The notes under the pieces were generated by a model that did not search any database, was not told the origin of the DNA, and was given only the letters and a program-made list of their open reading frames with translations. The translations under genes and the position numbers were made by a program. Below are positions 21,201-33,046 of a stretch of DNA of 64,000 nucleotides, piece after piece. The first letter of the stretch is position 1. Each line of letters starts with the position of its first letter. The stretch covers positions 18,285,798 to 18,349,797 of the forward strand of contig NC_079969.1 in the NCBI RefSeq assembly GCF_029852145.1, in the 5' to 3' direction. The stretch is from Microplitis mediator (Eukaryota > Arthropoda > Insecta > Hymenoptera > Braconidae).

Positions 21201-21893
21201 AGTCTGCTTTACCCTTATAAGTATTTGACAATCTATAGCATTACTTAAATCAAATGATCAAATTGATACATCCTACATCAATAATGCACCAAATATGATC
21301 AAATTTTATCACATTAGTGTTTTATATAAAATTATAAATTCCTTTAAAATAACCTGCTTATAAGACCATAGAAATTTATATATAAGAATCATAAAACTAT
21401 ACAAACTTTTATATAATCATATATGATTTTATATAACCGTACTAAACTCTTTTGTACTTATACAAATTTATTTATAAATTCATATTAAATCACATAAATT
21501 TTCATTAATTATCTAAATTCGTAGAAGAATTTTATAAGGTCATATAAGATTTCATATGATCATATATATATGATCATACATAATTATGTATAATCATATA
21601 AAACGTGCTCTTGTAATTTCACAATGTTATATATAACTTTATATGAAGTTACATCGAATTTTCTAAAAATTTTATAAGATTATACGAATTATTGTAAGAA
21701 TTTTATATGATCATATGAGTTTTTATATAATCATATATGACTGCATATAATGTATAACATTTTATCTGGTAACGGTATAAACTCATATATAACTTTATAA
21801 AAAATCATATCAACTATTATAAAATCCTTATAAAATTATATAAATTCTTATAAGAATTTTATAAGATCGTTATGAGCTTTTATATGATCATTA

Positions 21894-22907
21894 GACCGGT
21901 TCAAAAAAATCGACTATTTTTTTTTTTAAAACCCGCAGTGAAATATCTTCCTAGTCATGAAAACAGAAGCCTGCGGAAACGGGAGCTCTCAATATCAATT
22001 TTGAAAGGTCGCTTATCGTATATTTCTATTTTACGTTTAAATAACATGGAAAAAAAAACTTTTTTAGTTTGGAATTTTTTACCTCGGCAATGGCTCATTG
22101 TACAAATAAGCCCAGCATATATTTTTGTAGGAAATTTAACGCTCTACAAAAAAAGTCTCTTATCATTTTTCGACAAATCAATCTGTTCAAAAGTTATTGG
22201 AGCTCGAAGTCAAGTAAGAGTAAATTTTGATATCTTTTTACTTTTCCGGCAAAACTATCATACTTATTATAAAATGTCATTAAATCATTTTTGTAGACAA
22301 TTTTATTTTCTACAAATTATCATCGATAAATTTTTTTCAAATTCTGCATTTTTTTCTAGTTATTTCCATTTTAATGCCAAGCTTTTAAAATCGATCAGAA
22401 CACTATTTTTTTAGGAGCTTGGCATTAAAATGGAAATAACTAGAAAAAAATGCAGAATTTGAAAAAAATTTATCGATCATAATTTGTAGAAAATAAAATT
22501 GTCTACAAAAATAATTTAATGACATTTTATAATAAGTATGATAGTTTTGCCGGAAAAGTAAAAAGATATCAAAATTTACTCTTACTTGACTTCGAGCTCC
22601 AATAACTTTTGAACAGATTGATTTGTCGAAAAATGATGAGAGACTTTTTTTGTAGAGCGTTAAATTCCCTACAAAAATATATGCTGGGCTTATTTGTACA
22701 ATCAGCCATTGCCGAGGTAAAAAATTCCAAACTAAAAAAGTTTTTTTTTTCCATGTTATTTAAACGTAAAATAGAAATATACGATAAGCGACCTTTCAAA
22801 ATTGATATTAAGAGCTCCCGTTTCCACAGGCTTCTTTTTTCATGACTAGGAAGATATTTCACTGCGGGTTTTAAAAAAAAAAAATAGTCGATTTTTTTGA
22901 ACCGGTC
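21894..22907. mobile_element. Tc1/mariner-like palindromic (foldback) element, TA-flanked
   Basis: Starts GACCGGTTCAAAAAAATCG and ends with its inverse complement; TA on both sides (21892-21893, 22908-22909). The arms match each other over nearly the full 0.5 kb, with a centre near 22400. It shares arm sequence with 45044-46071. The open frames inside are palindrome reads, not genes. Confidence 0.82.
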
Positions 22908-23470
22908 TAATGATCATATATGATTATATATAAGCATATGAAACTTTACCTGGTATTGTTATAAAGTTATATATAACTTTATATAAAATCACATCAATTG
23001 TTATAAAATTCTTATAAGATCATATGAATCCTTATAAGAATTTTATAAGATTATGTAAGCTTTCACATAATCATATATAAACACATATGTTCATATATGA
23101 TTCTATAAGAAATTTTTCTCGGGTTTATATAAAATCACATCAATTTTTATAAAATCCTTATAAAACTATATAAATTCTTATAAGATTTTCATAAGATCAT
23201 ATAAACTTTTATATGATCATATATAATTATATATAAGCATATAAAACTTTATCTAGTACTTTTATAAAGTTATATATAACTTTATATAAAGTTATATCAA
23301 TTTTTATAAAGTCCTCACGAGAGTATATTAATTCTTATAAGAACTTTATAAGATCATATAAGCTTTAATGTAATCATATATAATTTTTATATATTTCTTA
23401 TATGATCATATATAAATTGTATATGAACATATATGTTTATATATGATCATATAAAATGTTTTTTCCCGGG

Positions 23471-25282
23471 CTGTTTTGGTTCTGGAAACATTTCAGTATG
23501 TATCCATTTTGGACACTCTGAAATTAGTGATTTCCAATCCTCGCATCTAAGAAGTTATTTTAAATGAACAAAAATCACCAGACGGAATTCTAAGCTCTTT
23601 TCTTGATGTATAACATGCAGCAACTCATGAATTTCTTCGACGATATCCGCATTCTCTTCGAATACAGCTGTACTATGATGAATTGGAAATAGTTAATCCT
23701 TCAGGATCCAAAACTGGCATCCATAAATTAGGAGCTTTCTATTTCAGTATTCAGAACTTACCTCCAAAAATTAATTCTGAACTAAACTCGGTTCACGTGC
23801 TCCTTTTATGTGCAGACGTTGATGCGAAAAAATACGGATTTAAAGCAATTTTACAATCCTTTTTAAATGATCTGGCAAAGCTAGAAAGTGATGAAGGAGT
23901 ATTAGTTAATACAGATAATGGCCTTTTTACTCTACGTGCAACTCTTTCTGCTTTCATTGGCGATGGGCTTGCTGTCCAAGACGTATTTAATCTGTTAAGT
24001 CCATCTTCTAATAGATTTTGTCGTATGTGCATGTACTCAAGAGAAGATTTACATGCTGGATCCCTCGAACTTGGTCAAGAACGCACACTAAATTGATACC
24101 AAGAGCATTTAGAATCATTAACTAGGGATAATTTTTCTGATGAGACAAAATCAGCTACCGGTATGCGTGGTGATTGTTGTTTAAACAAATTAAGCTACTT
24201 TTATATTACTCGTAATAAAATATTTGATCTAATGCACGATTTCTTTTGTGGTATTTGCCCAATGGTCATAAAATTAGTTCTTTAACAATATATTTTAATA
24301 GAAAAAAAATTCGATATTAATTATTTGAATGGCAATATTAAATCATTTCAATGGGGATATTGTGAAAAAAGGAACAAACCTTCTGCTAACTTTACAGAGC
24401 CTATGCTCCGGAAAAAAAATCACTTACTAAGTCAAAAAGCCATGCAAGTTTGGAGCTTAATTCGAGCATTACCATTTTTGCTTTTAGATAAAATTGCGAG
24501 TGATGATAAATATATGATTCTGATAAGAAATTTATTACAAGTTATGGAAATCCTTACAAATACCTTACCTTGACACTCTTATAAAACAGTTTCGTAATAA
24601 TTTTCAAAATTTATTTCCTGATGTTAATGAAATCAACAAATTTCACCATTTATCTCATTATCCGGAATGTATCTTTTGGTCTGGCCCAGCTGTCAACTAT
24701 TGTTGTCTGCGCGAAGAAGCTAAACATGGTATTGTAAAAGCTAAAGCTCAAGTTGTGCGTAATTTTAAGAATCTTCCAAAAACTTTAATTAACATACTTC
24801 AATGTGGTCAAAGTTTAAAATGGGGTAGGAAAGATGTTTCATTGTTACGTGTACAAGCATTTTCTCAGAAAGAAAAATTTATTGATAATACTCTGAGCCA
24901 ACAATTTTTATTAACATTGAACTACGCAATGAATAATAAAGTTGTTACTGCAAGATCAGTAAAAGTAAATGGTGTTGAGTTTCGTCTTGGGCTTTATGTA
25001 TGTCTAGAGGTTTCATTAACTCGTCCTGACAATTTACCATTATTTGGAAGAATAAAGGAAATTATTATACTAAATGGCACAGAAGTCAATTTTTTAACAT
25101 CAACTTGCGTTACTGTAGAATTTGACGTAAATTTACATGCGTATCACATTGAACATCACGACGAAACTGCAAACAATTGTTTTACCACTGCATCTAAATT
25201 AGCACACTTAAAACCTTCTAGTTGCTGGAATCCAATGAACTGTGATAGTCTATATATAAGTTTACGTCATACATTATTATGA
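23471..25282 (+). pseudogene. C2H2/SAM gene remnant, main domain of unknown function
   Basis: Continuation of the exon that ended at 20870. It is interrupted in frame by TAA at 23548 and 23611, TGA at 24094 and TAA at 24283, and shifts frame near 24560, before staying open to TGA at 25282. Recognisable blocks include YYDELEIVNPSGSKTGIHK, VLLCADVDAKKYG, FCRMCMYSREDL and HYPECIFWSG. The spaced acidic residues and a C-x2-C pair could suit an RNase H-like or zinc-binding fold, but I cannot assign catalytic residues. The nonsense codons lie in otherwise well-kept sequence, so inactivation is not ancient. If it came from a functional relative elsewhere in the genome, that copy should be open across these sites. 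Confidence 0.65.
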
Positions 25283-25459
25283 CTCTTTTCTCTATTTTAC
25301 TATTGTGGTGAGTAAAAATAGCTGATTCTTGCATATGCTTTCATTAATATTGAAGAAAAACTCAGGAACAATTTTGAATGAGATAGTTTATTAATTAAAA
25401 ATTATGAAGAAACATAAGCATATATTAATTAATTATATTTATTCTTCACGGTCCTTTAG
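25283..25459 (+). other. intron-like gap in the gene remnant
   Basis: AT-rich, ending GGTCCTTTAG before the next exon. A GTGAG-type donor candidate lies near 25309. Confidence 0.4.
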
Positions 25460-25671
25460 ATGAGTGCATCGACGGCAGCGCTTTTATTGAATTAACGAAA
25501 GAAGATTTACAACAAATAGGAATTAAAATGGGCCCACAAAAACTTATTTTAAAACTGTTGACTAAGATCACACCAAGTTCCAATGTTACGTCAGCGAATC
25601 AAAATATTGTCTCAACATCTACTACTAGTAATCTTGGAGTGATACCTGGAGTCAATACTAAAAAGTTTTCG
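25460..25671 (+). pseudogene. C2H2/SAM gene remnant, SAM-like exon
   Basis: Open for 70 codons between acceptor TTTAG (25459) and donor GTATAG (25672). FIELTKEDLQQIGIKMGPQK is the C-terminal half of a SAM domain (conserved L-T-x-E-D-L-x-x-x-G-I), which usually mediates protein oligomerisation. A Ser/Thr-rich linker follows. The exon itself is intact. The N-terminal half of the SAM fold was not found upstream. Confidence 0.62.
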
Positions 25672-25734
25672 GTATAGTAATTTTTTTATTTATTATTTGT
25701 TTACATTATCTATTGAACTCAATATTACATTCTA

Positions 25735-26549
25735 CAGTGTAACCTTGATATAACGAGCCTCAATATAACGAATTCCTCGATTTAACGAATTTTTCAAAAT
25801 CCCCCAGAACTGCGCATAAGGACCTATGCAAAATATACCTTTACATTACGAATATATTTTTTAAACAACCTCACTATAACGAAAGTTCAATCATTGCAGA
25901 ATATAGATAGAAACTATTATTGACCTTTATATAACGAATTTTCTAGCCTATAACCTCTACGTAAGGTGTCTTACAAATTATCCCCACTTGATTCCACCAT
26001 AACTAATGTCTTAACGAGTGGTGATACGTTTAATTCTTCATAAGATAGTCATTGCTGTTTGATGAAATTTAATGTAAACACTGCTGTTTGTTAATGTTAG
26101 TAGTTTTAACGTAGCAATGGCTGAAAAACGGGAAATGTGTTCTTTGAGTGTTTCAGAAAAACGGAAAATGATTTGATAACTAACATTGGCAAGCAAACAA
26201 CAATTTATGACTTTTTTTCGAGTAAAGAAACGAAAAATTAAGATTAAGCTATCATTATTCCTTTAATCATGTTGTTAATTTCCTACGCTTACATTCTATG
26301 TTTATATTCTATGCTTATACATTGATAACAATTTTTATTTTGACCAGAAACTGATTTAAATGTTTACAAATAAATAAGTCTGTGTTTTGATTTAAATAAG
26401 TTGTTATTTATTAGTGGAAATTTGTTTACCATGTTTTAACGAATTGAGTTTAATATAACCTCTATATAACAAATCTTACTATTACGAATAACTCGATATA
26501 ACGAATAATTTCTATTTCCCTTTAGTTTCGTTATATCAAGGTTGCACTG
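25735..26549. mobile_element. pogo/Tigger-like MITE in an intron, 815 bp
   Basis: Inverted ends CAGTGTAACCTTGATATAAC and GTTATATCAAGGTTGCACTG with TA on each side (25733-25734, 26550-26551). An ORF scrap MAEKREMCSLSVSEKRK at 26117 resembles the start of pogo-type transposases. Just beyond it, KQTTIYDFFSSK (about 26190) fits the PCNA-binding box (Q-x2-I-x2-F-F) known at the C-terminus of pogo transposase. The middle of the transposase is deleted. Confidence 0.75.
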
Positions 26550-26566
26550 TACTCGGTTGATTTCAG

Positions 26567-27172
26567 AGATACGGTACGGTTGCAGGAACATTAAGTGCGA
26601 AACCCGGAGGATCAGATATACTGAAAGCACTACAATCTCCCAAAATATTTGGAGAGACTTCTAGAAAAGCTTTAGTACGACTAATTACAGCCGAGTTGGT
26701 GGATTACCATCAATCCTAGTAAGTTAACTTGAAATTTTGTAAAATAGATGTTTACAAAATTTATATCGAAGTAGATGTTAAATATAATAATCATGAATAA
26801 TTATTGTTTTACCATTATTATTACTATTATTATATTTTAGCTACCCATCAGAGTCTGCAAAAATTTCTTTGGCGAAAGCTTTAATTACAGAATTTCCTCG
26901 ATTAAAAAACTCTATTTCCAATGACGGCTGGGTACATCTAAAAACTCAACTTAAAAAAAAAAAAATTATTTATTTAAAAAACAATTATTTTAATTGGTAA
27001 CTTTAATTTTTAGGAACATTATTACGATAAAAATTCGAAAAATGGATTTATTGAGTTTCGTTTGAATACCATGAGGTCCAAACTGAGTCCATCCAAAAAA
27101 AAATATTCTAAAGCAGCTCAAAAAAAATTACAGAAAACTTTACCGCATTCTTCGTCTTCGACTCGGAATTGA
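26567..27172 (+). pseudogene. C2H2/SAM gene remnant, three further exons
   Basis: Exons 26567-26718 (acceptor TTTCAG, donor GTAAGT), 26841-26931 (acceptor TTTTAG, donor GTACAT) and 27014-27172. They read through in a consistent phase: RYGTVAGTLSAKPGGSDI..., YYPSESAKISLAKALITEFP, then EHYYDKNSKNGFIEFRLNTM. The last ends in a TGA at 27170, where homologous proteins as I remember them continue. The basic Lys/Ser-rich end (SPSKKKYSKAAQKK) suggests nucleic-acid binding. Intact splice sites show this is not a processed copy. Confidence 0.6.
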
Positions 27173-27297
27173 ACGGTCAAGAAATGAATGAAAAAGTATA
27201 TTGCTAATAAATTAATTAATTATGTTATTAATTGATTCAGAAGTAATTTGTTTTTAAATGGCAATATCAAGCAATTTTACATTTAAAATTTTTATAG

Positions 27298-27560
27298 ATT
27301 TCATTACTACAATGCACAAATCCTTCTGATAAAAATAAAGGTCAAATTATAAAATGTATGGAAGAAAGTAGAAAATTTAGACTACAGTGGATTGAGTCAG
27401 AGCACCCTACAATTTCCACAGTTTTTAAGACTTACCCACGTCGTTTAGACTATGGTGGTGAAATAGTAAAATATGATTTTTCTAAGTTATTCAACTAAAT
27501 TATTTTAGCCTTCTACTAAAAATTGAAAATTTTAGGTTTATTTAATGATATGTTATTATA
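27298..27560 (+). pseudogene. C2H2/SAM gene remnant, late exon before the palindrome
   Basis: After acceptor TTTATAG the frame reads ISLLQCTNPSDKNKG...FRLQWIESEHPTISTV...YPRRLDYGG. GTGAAATAG at about 27460 may be a donor, with TTTTAG at 27534 as acceptor. The following LFNDMLL is cut by the Tc1-like palindrome at 27561. A TAG stands at the junction. Confidence 0.5.
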
Positions 27561-29518
27561 CACTGGTCACAGAAATTAAGGGATAGAAAAAAAAATCCGA
27601 AATTTTTAGGTGATTTTCAACATGCTGTAACTCGGTGAAAAATGGTCGTATAAGAAAATTAAAAGAAGCAAATTGTAGCCTCAAGTTTTTAGTTTTCAGA
27701 TCTGGACCTCAAAATTTTTTATCATGTACGGTTACGGAGTAATCATAAGAAAACCAACGAAAAAAAAATTTTCAAAATTTTTGCTGGTCTGTCAATACCT
27801 CTATGGGCGACAATAAATTTTTTTGAATAATCCGACTGTCTGACTTTTCTAGGAAATTTTATGCCCTTTAATTTGGTGGCCTGAAAAAGTCTCTACGACG
27901 ATTCGGCGCCGAGTTATCATTGATCAAAGCAACAAAGTCGATTTTGGCTTTGATAATCAATAACTTCGGGTGTATTGGTCGTACAGAGAATGGAAGCAGA
28001 GTTTTGAAAACTGGAAAACATTCTCTATAAGGCAAAATTAGTGGCATTTGATAAAAAAATTTTTTTTAAAGCGATACTGTTTGGTAAAAAACAGGTCAAA
28101 ATTCACAAATTTAAGGATATTCGGAAATCTTGCTATAACTTTGGATATAACGGATGAACCAAGGATATTTTCGTTTTTTTTCAACCTCAAAGTGTCCTGA
28201 AAAAACCCTAAAAATTTCAAATCGCTGCGATTCTTCTTTCTTAGTGCCCCGAAGGTTTTAATTTATCGATTTTGTCAAAAATCACCATAATTGGTAGTTT
28301 CTCGGTTTTTGTTCATTTTTTCGATTTGAAAATGTTTTTTTTTACCATTCATCTTCATTTCTTCGATCAAAAAGATTAATTATCGAAAAAAATTGAAAAA
28401 AAAAATATTTTGAAAAATTTTTTTTTTCCAAATTTTTTTTTTTGGTTGTATCTGCAATGATTTATCTTTGTCAAAAAAAATTCCTGACATTTTTTTCACC
28501 GCTGTAACTGCATCTGCTTTAAATGTCAACTTAACAAACATACGCTTTGGGTAACTCTAATGCCGGCGGTAACAAAAATTTTCGGAATTTTTGTTGACAA
28601 TGATAAATCATTGCAGATACATCAAAAAAAAAATTTTGGAAAAAAAACATTTCTGAAAAATAAAATTTTGAAAAAAAAAAATTTTTTCAAAATTTTTTTT
28701 TTTCAATTTTTTTCGATGATCGATCTTTCTGATCGAAGAAATGAAGATTATCGGTAAAAAAAAAACATTTTCAAATCGAAAAAATTAACAAAAACCGAGA
28801 AACTACCAATTATGGTGATTTTTGACAAAATCGATAAATTTAAACCTTCGGGGCACTAAGAAAGAAGAATCGCAGCGATTTGAAATTTTTAGGGTTTTTT
28901 CAGGACACTTTGAGGTTGAAAAAAAACGAAAATATCCTTGGTTCATCCGTTATATCCAAAGTTATAGCAAGATTCCCGAATATCCTTAAATTTGTGAATT
29001 TTAACCTGTTTTTTACTAAACAATATCGCTAAATGCCACTAATTTTGTCTTATAGAGAATGTTTTCCAGTTTTCAAAACTCTGCCTCCATTCTCTGTACG
29101 ACCAATACACCCGAAGTTATTGATTATCAAAGCCAAAATCGACTTTGTTGCTTTGATCAATGATAACTCGGCGCCGAATCGTCGTAGAGACTTTTTCAGG
29201 CTACCAAATTAAAGGGCATAAAATTTCCTAGAAAAGTCAGACAGTCGGATTATTCAAAAAAATTTATTGTCGCCCATAGAGGTATTGACAGACCAGCAAA
29301 AATTTTGAAAATTTTTTTTTCGTTGGTTTTCTTATGATTACTCCGGAACCGTACATGATAAAAAATTTTGAGGTCCAGATCTGAAAACTAGAAACTTGAG
29401 GCTACAATTTGCTTCTTTTAATTTTCTTATACGACCATTTTTCACCGAGTTACAGCATGTTGAAAATCACCTAAAAATTTCGGATTTTTTTTCTATCCCT
29501 TAATTTCTGTGACCAGTG
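27561..29518. mobile_element. 1.96-kb Tc1-like palindromic element, TA-flanked
   Basis: Begins CACTGGTCACAGAAATTAAG and ends with the exact inverse; TA at 27559-27560 and 29519-29520. The two arms (about 945 bp each) are nearly identical, around a loop of roughly 60 bp near 28505-28562. No transposase. A single arm of the same family lies at 36770-37626. Confidence 0.9.
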
Positions 29519-29520
29519 TA

Positions 29521-29827
29521 GATTGAACGTGATTTTGACTACATGCATCCGAAAGTAGCTGATAACTTTTTGACGAAGTTTTCTACATTCTATGCACCCC
29601 TCATTTATCTGTACGTCCAAGAGTGTAAACCAGCATTATATACCGAAGCAGCAGTTATTAAAGACGGTGAGAAAATACTTTATTTTCGTAATTATCATAT
29701 AAATTCATATGACTATAAACACCTTAAAATTATTAAAATATTGCATGCCTTAAGCGCGAGCGTAGGTATGCTCTACTCTCGCCTAAAAATTAATAAACTG
29801 GAGTCCGTCAGAGTTTTATTTAAATAA
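29521..29827 (+). pseudogene. C2H2/SAM gene remnant, last recognisable exon
   Basis: Resumes directly after the palindrome: IERDFDYMHPKVADNF then FYAPLIYLYVQECKP. It stays open to 29827. The last 28 or so codons come from a dispersed 45-bp repeat (29741-29785, also at 30265-30309), so the true exon end is probably before that. No downstream exons recognised. Confidence 0.5.
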
Positions 29828-31059
29828 ATAATAATATTGTGGTTAAAGTAGATCGGCCTTTATACCCCAATAAAAGAAAACATCAATGGTCATTTTTCTA
29901 AACAATAAACAGCTGGTCCAACCCACAATTTGGATAAAAAATGAGTTTTTCAGAAAAAATCCTGTAAAATACATGTAACACTCTTCTTGTAATCTCCATA
30001 ACTTTCGGAAAACAAAACTAATTCTTTTGAATTTTATTTCAATATATCCGTAAATTCGTTCTAACAAACTGATTAAAAAACCACAACTCTATTATTATTC
30101 GTTTGATTATAAAATAATAATATGTGTACTGTCGAAGCTAAAACATTTACATCTCAGGCTGCCATATATAAAAAAAATATATAAACAGAGTTAGTGAAGA
30201 CCTGCTTCTTCTATCGGAGCGTGCTAGATGGCGTTAGCAAAGATTTCCATTCTATCCGCAGGAATTGCATGCCTTAAGCGCAAGCGTAGGTATGCTCTAC
30301 TCTCGCCTATTTTTTTATATTTTCTATAATAATTTTTTATTATAATAAATTAGTTTAATAGTTTCTTAAATGTAAGCAAAAAAAAAGAAAAAAATAGGAG
30401 TCTTCATGAAAAAATTAACAAATCGTAACGTAAACATTTAATCTAAATAATTCGTGGATGACACGACCGCTTAAGGCATGCTCATTTGGATTTTCCAAAC
30501 TTTTGATATAATACTACTGCTGACGTTGCTCATGTTTTAATGTAATTTTTAAGAAAAGAAAGGAATAAAAAAAACTTTATTTGATTAAAAAATTTTTTAA
30601 AAAAAGCCTGTTGTTTTTCAACGACAAAAATTTCTCATGAGATTTATATGAGAAAATTTTTTTGGCTATAAAAAATTTTGCTTCTATCAAGATTATTTTC
30701 ATTTCCTTAAGTATTTTCTTAAGTAAAGATAATTGGTTTTCAATATAGAATTTTATTTCTCTGTGAAAGTGTGAAGTTCGGACATAACAGCACTTTGACT
30801 AACAATGAATATGCACTTGTAATTAGTGAAAAACCAATAATTCATGTTTAGAGAGTGTAATTACGGTTTTAATGCTGTTAAAATACCGTATTTTTTCTGT
30901 GTTATTACCGTAAATATTCTGAATTTATATCGTAAATTCTTGGTAATAATGCGGCAAAATAACTGGCCAAAATAACTTGAGTAATACCATGCTTCTGCAG
31001 TATTTATAGCATATAAGTCCGGTAGTATTCCGGTATTTCTAAAACCACGAGGGTTTTTA
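29828..31059. other. noncoding AT-rich DNA with a duplicated 45-bp unit
   Basis: 30265-30309 repeats 29741-29785 (TTGCATGCCTTAAGCGC and onward). The core also occurs inverted at 30470-30482. Otherwise A/T runs without ORFs. TTTAGAGAGTGT near 30848 matches the edge of the tandem repeat at 17080 in inverse orientation. Confidence 0.45.
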
Positions 31060-31311
31060 GATATATGTACTTAAACCTATGTAGATTTCTTTAAAGATCG
31101 ACATTTACGCAGATCTGCTTGGATACACTTATATATTCGTGGACATAGTAAGATCTGTTTGGATCTCTTTGGATATTTTGAGATCTGTTTGGATCTCTTT
31201 TGATATTTTACGATCTGTTTGGATCCGCTTGAATCGCGCCGAAATTTGGATCCAAGCATATCTGACTGTTTGGATCCAATCATATATGCTTGGATCTAAA
31301 CATTTTTTATC
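31060..31311. repeat. GGATC-rich minisatellite
   Basis: At least eight diverged copies of a roughly 30-bp unit around GATCTGTTTGGATCTCTTTG, with partial inverted copies at the right end (GGATCCAAGCATAT). Confidence 0.65.
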
Positions 31312-32522
31312 GGGAGTTACTTTTAAACCATGACACCATTTACCAATGTAATTAGTTAAATTAACATAATTGCATGCAAAAGTTAAGTAACTTTGCTTCA
31401 CGATTAATTTAATTAATATTTAATAATTATCTTCATGAAATTAATAACATTCATATATTTATTATTTTTTGCACGCCTCGAAAGCGAAGCGGCGAGGTTG
31501 TGCTTTATAACGGATCTGTCAAGGTCACTTGACTTTTCCTCATTAAGCTGCATATATTATGTTCATGTCACATTCACACGTTATAAAAAGCACATTAACC
31601 TAAAGAGGAAACACTAATTAATAAGACTAATACTTTCATTAAGTTGTCCGATACGTATTATAATAAAAAAAAGTTCAATAAAAAATATGTATCGTGGACG
31701 TCAGTTAGTCTGTAGTCCAAAAAAAGTCTGTGGCACGGATATTTTGTGAACGGCTTGACAAAATGACTTTATATTTTTTTCACTGTCTTCAGAATTATGC
31801 AAAGAAGGTTCTTTTCGAAAATCACTACTGTAGACCCTCTTGTTTTTTTTTTAAGTAAATCATTTCTGTTAAAACCAGTACTATTTCATGTAAACAAACA
31901 CACACTGCAGCCATTTTTTTTTTATTTTATCGGGAATTTTTTTTTTTTTTATCATCAAACTTTGCTGATATCATAAGGTTCTACTTTACCATCAAATAAT
32001 TTTTTTTTTTATTACCAACTGTCATAGAGTTAACTAAACTAAAAAAAACAACGAATTTCTTTCTAGATATTTATTAAAAAATTTTGTAATTAAAAAGAAA
32101 ATCAATAATTTATATATTTCATTGGAACATGAGCGTTCGAGGTGTGCACTTTTGGATTTTCCAAACTTTTTTCTTTTAATTTTTCAACTATTAATGTTTA
32201 AGATACTCTTATCCTCATAAAAAAGCAAGTATTATTGTTATGATTATCAATGTTTTTATAATTAATTATAATGATTTAATCATATCGCACTAAAAATAAT
32301 AATAATTTTTTATGAGGATAAAAGTCTCTTAAACATAAATAGTTGAAAATTTAAAAGGAAAAAAAAAACAATAAATATATGAATGTTATTTATATCATGA
32401 CAATAATTATTAAATATTAATTAAATTATTCGTGAACCAAAGTTACTTAATGTTTACATATAAATTATATTAATTCAAATAATTACATCGATAACTGGTG
32501 GCACGATTTAAAAGTAACTCCG
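31312..32522. mobile_element. non-autonomous element with about 160-bp inverted repeats
   Basis: Left GGGAGTTACTTTTAAACCAT and right (inverse) GGCGGAGTTACTTTTAAATC. The arms match through AAGTAACTTTG and TTAATATTTAATAATTAT to about 31470 and 32365. A smaller hairpin (TATCCTCATAAAAAA and inverse) lies at 32208-32330. No ORF of note. The hairpin CTCGAAAGCGAAGCGGCGAG at 31476-31498 is inside. Confidence 0.6.
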
Positions 32523-32539
32523 CCTGAAATTAACTAAGC

Positions 32540-32920
32540 TTTAAGGTTTATAAATTTTTAAATGTAAGATGGTACTGAGTCACATTTTTCATTGTAGTCA
32601 GTTAAATGTCGCATGGTAACTGAATAAATGTTAGATTTATATAGATCCTATCGAAAACATAGGATTGGGTATATTATCCTATAGATTAAACTGACTACAA
32701 AGTAAGATGGGAGCCAATACCATGTGAGATTCGACTCAGTCCTATTTTACGCAGTCCAATCTTGGATGGAACTGAGTACAATGTTAGATGGGACTGAGTT
32801 AAATGTATATTGTAGCCACTACAATGTAGATTGTAGCAGCTCCAATGTGAAAATTTTTTGCTCAACAGATGGGGCTCAGTATAATCTGACATTGTACTGA
32901 GTCAAATCTCGTTCTTGCCG
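32540..32920. repeat. degenerate short repeats around ACTGAGT-AAATGT
   Basis: The words ACTGAGT, AATGTTAGAT and ATTGTAG recur irregularly every 20-40 bp. Likely a decayed minisatellite. Confidence 0.45.
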
Positions 32921-32931
32921 TGTATGTTGCA

Positions 32932-33044
32932 CATCAAGGGAGGAAAGTAAGACATTCCAAACCGAGTGTTTAATTACCTACCCAAGTTGAAGGCAAGGGT
33001 CGAAAACACTGATTGGGATTTCCTACTTTCCTCCGTGATGTGCA
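32932..33044. repeat. hairpin MITE, about 110 bp
   Basis: GCACATCAAGGGAGGAAAGTA near the left and TACTTTCCTCCGTGATGTGC at the right are inverse of each other. Confidence 0.6.
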
Positions 33045-33046
33045 GA

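Larger units (their letters stand above)
20871..23470. mobile_element. CCCGGG-ended AT-rich transposon inserted in the gene remnant
   Basis: Inverted ends CCCGGGAAAAAA (20871) and TTTTTTCCCGGG (23470). The interior is packed with TCATATATGATCATATA-type palindromes. CT stands on both sides (20869-20870, 23471-23472); removing the element restores the reading frame. It contains a 5S-derived segment (21116-21200) and a nested Tc1-like palindrome (21894-22907). A short relative lies at 47186-47443. No transposase is present, so non-autonomous. Confidence 0.7.

Noticed and set aside
21872..22414. 180-codon frame inside the palindrome
   Set aside because: Both arms yield mirror versions of the same frame; no domain, and the family elsewhere does not keep it open.
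31476..31498. second Helitron 3' hairpin (CTCGAAAGCGAAGCGGCGAG)
   Set aside because: Hairpin present but no CTRR-T end follows it.
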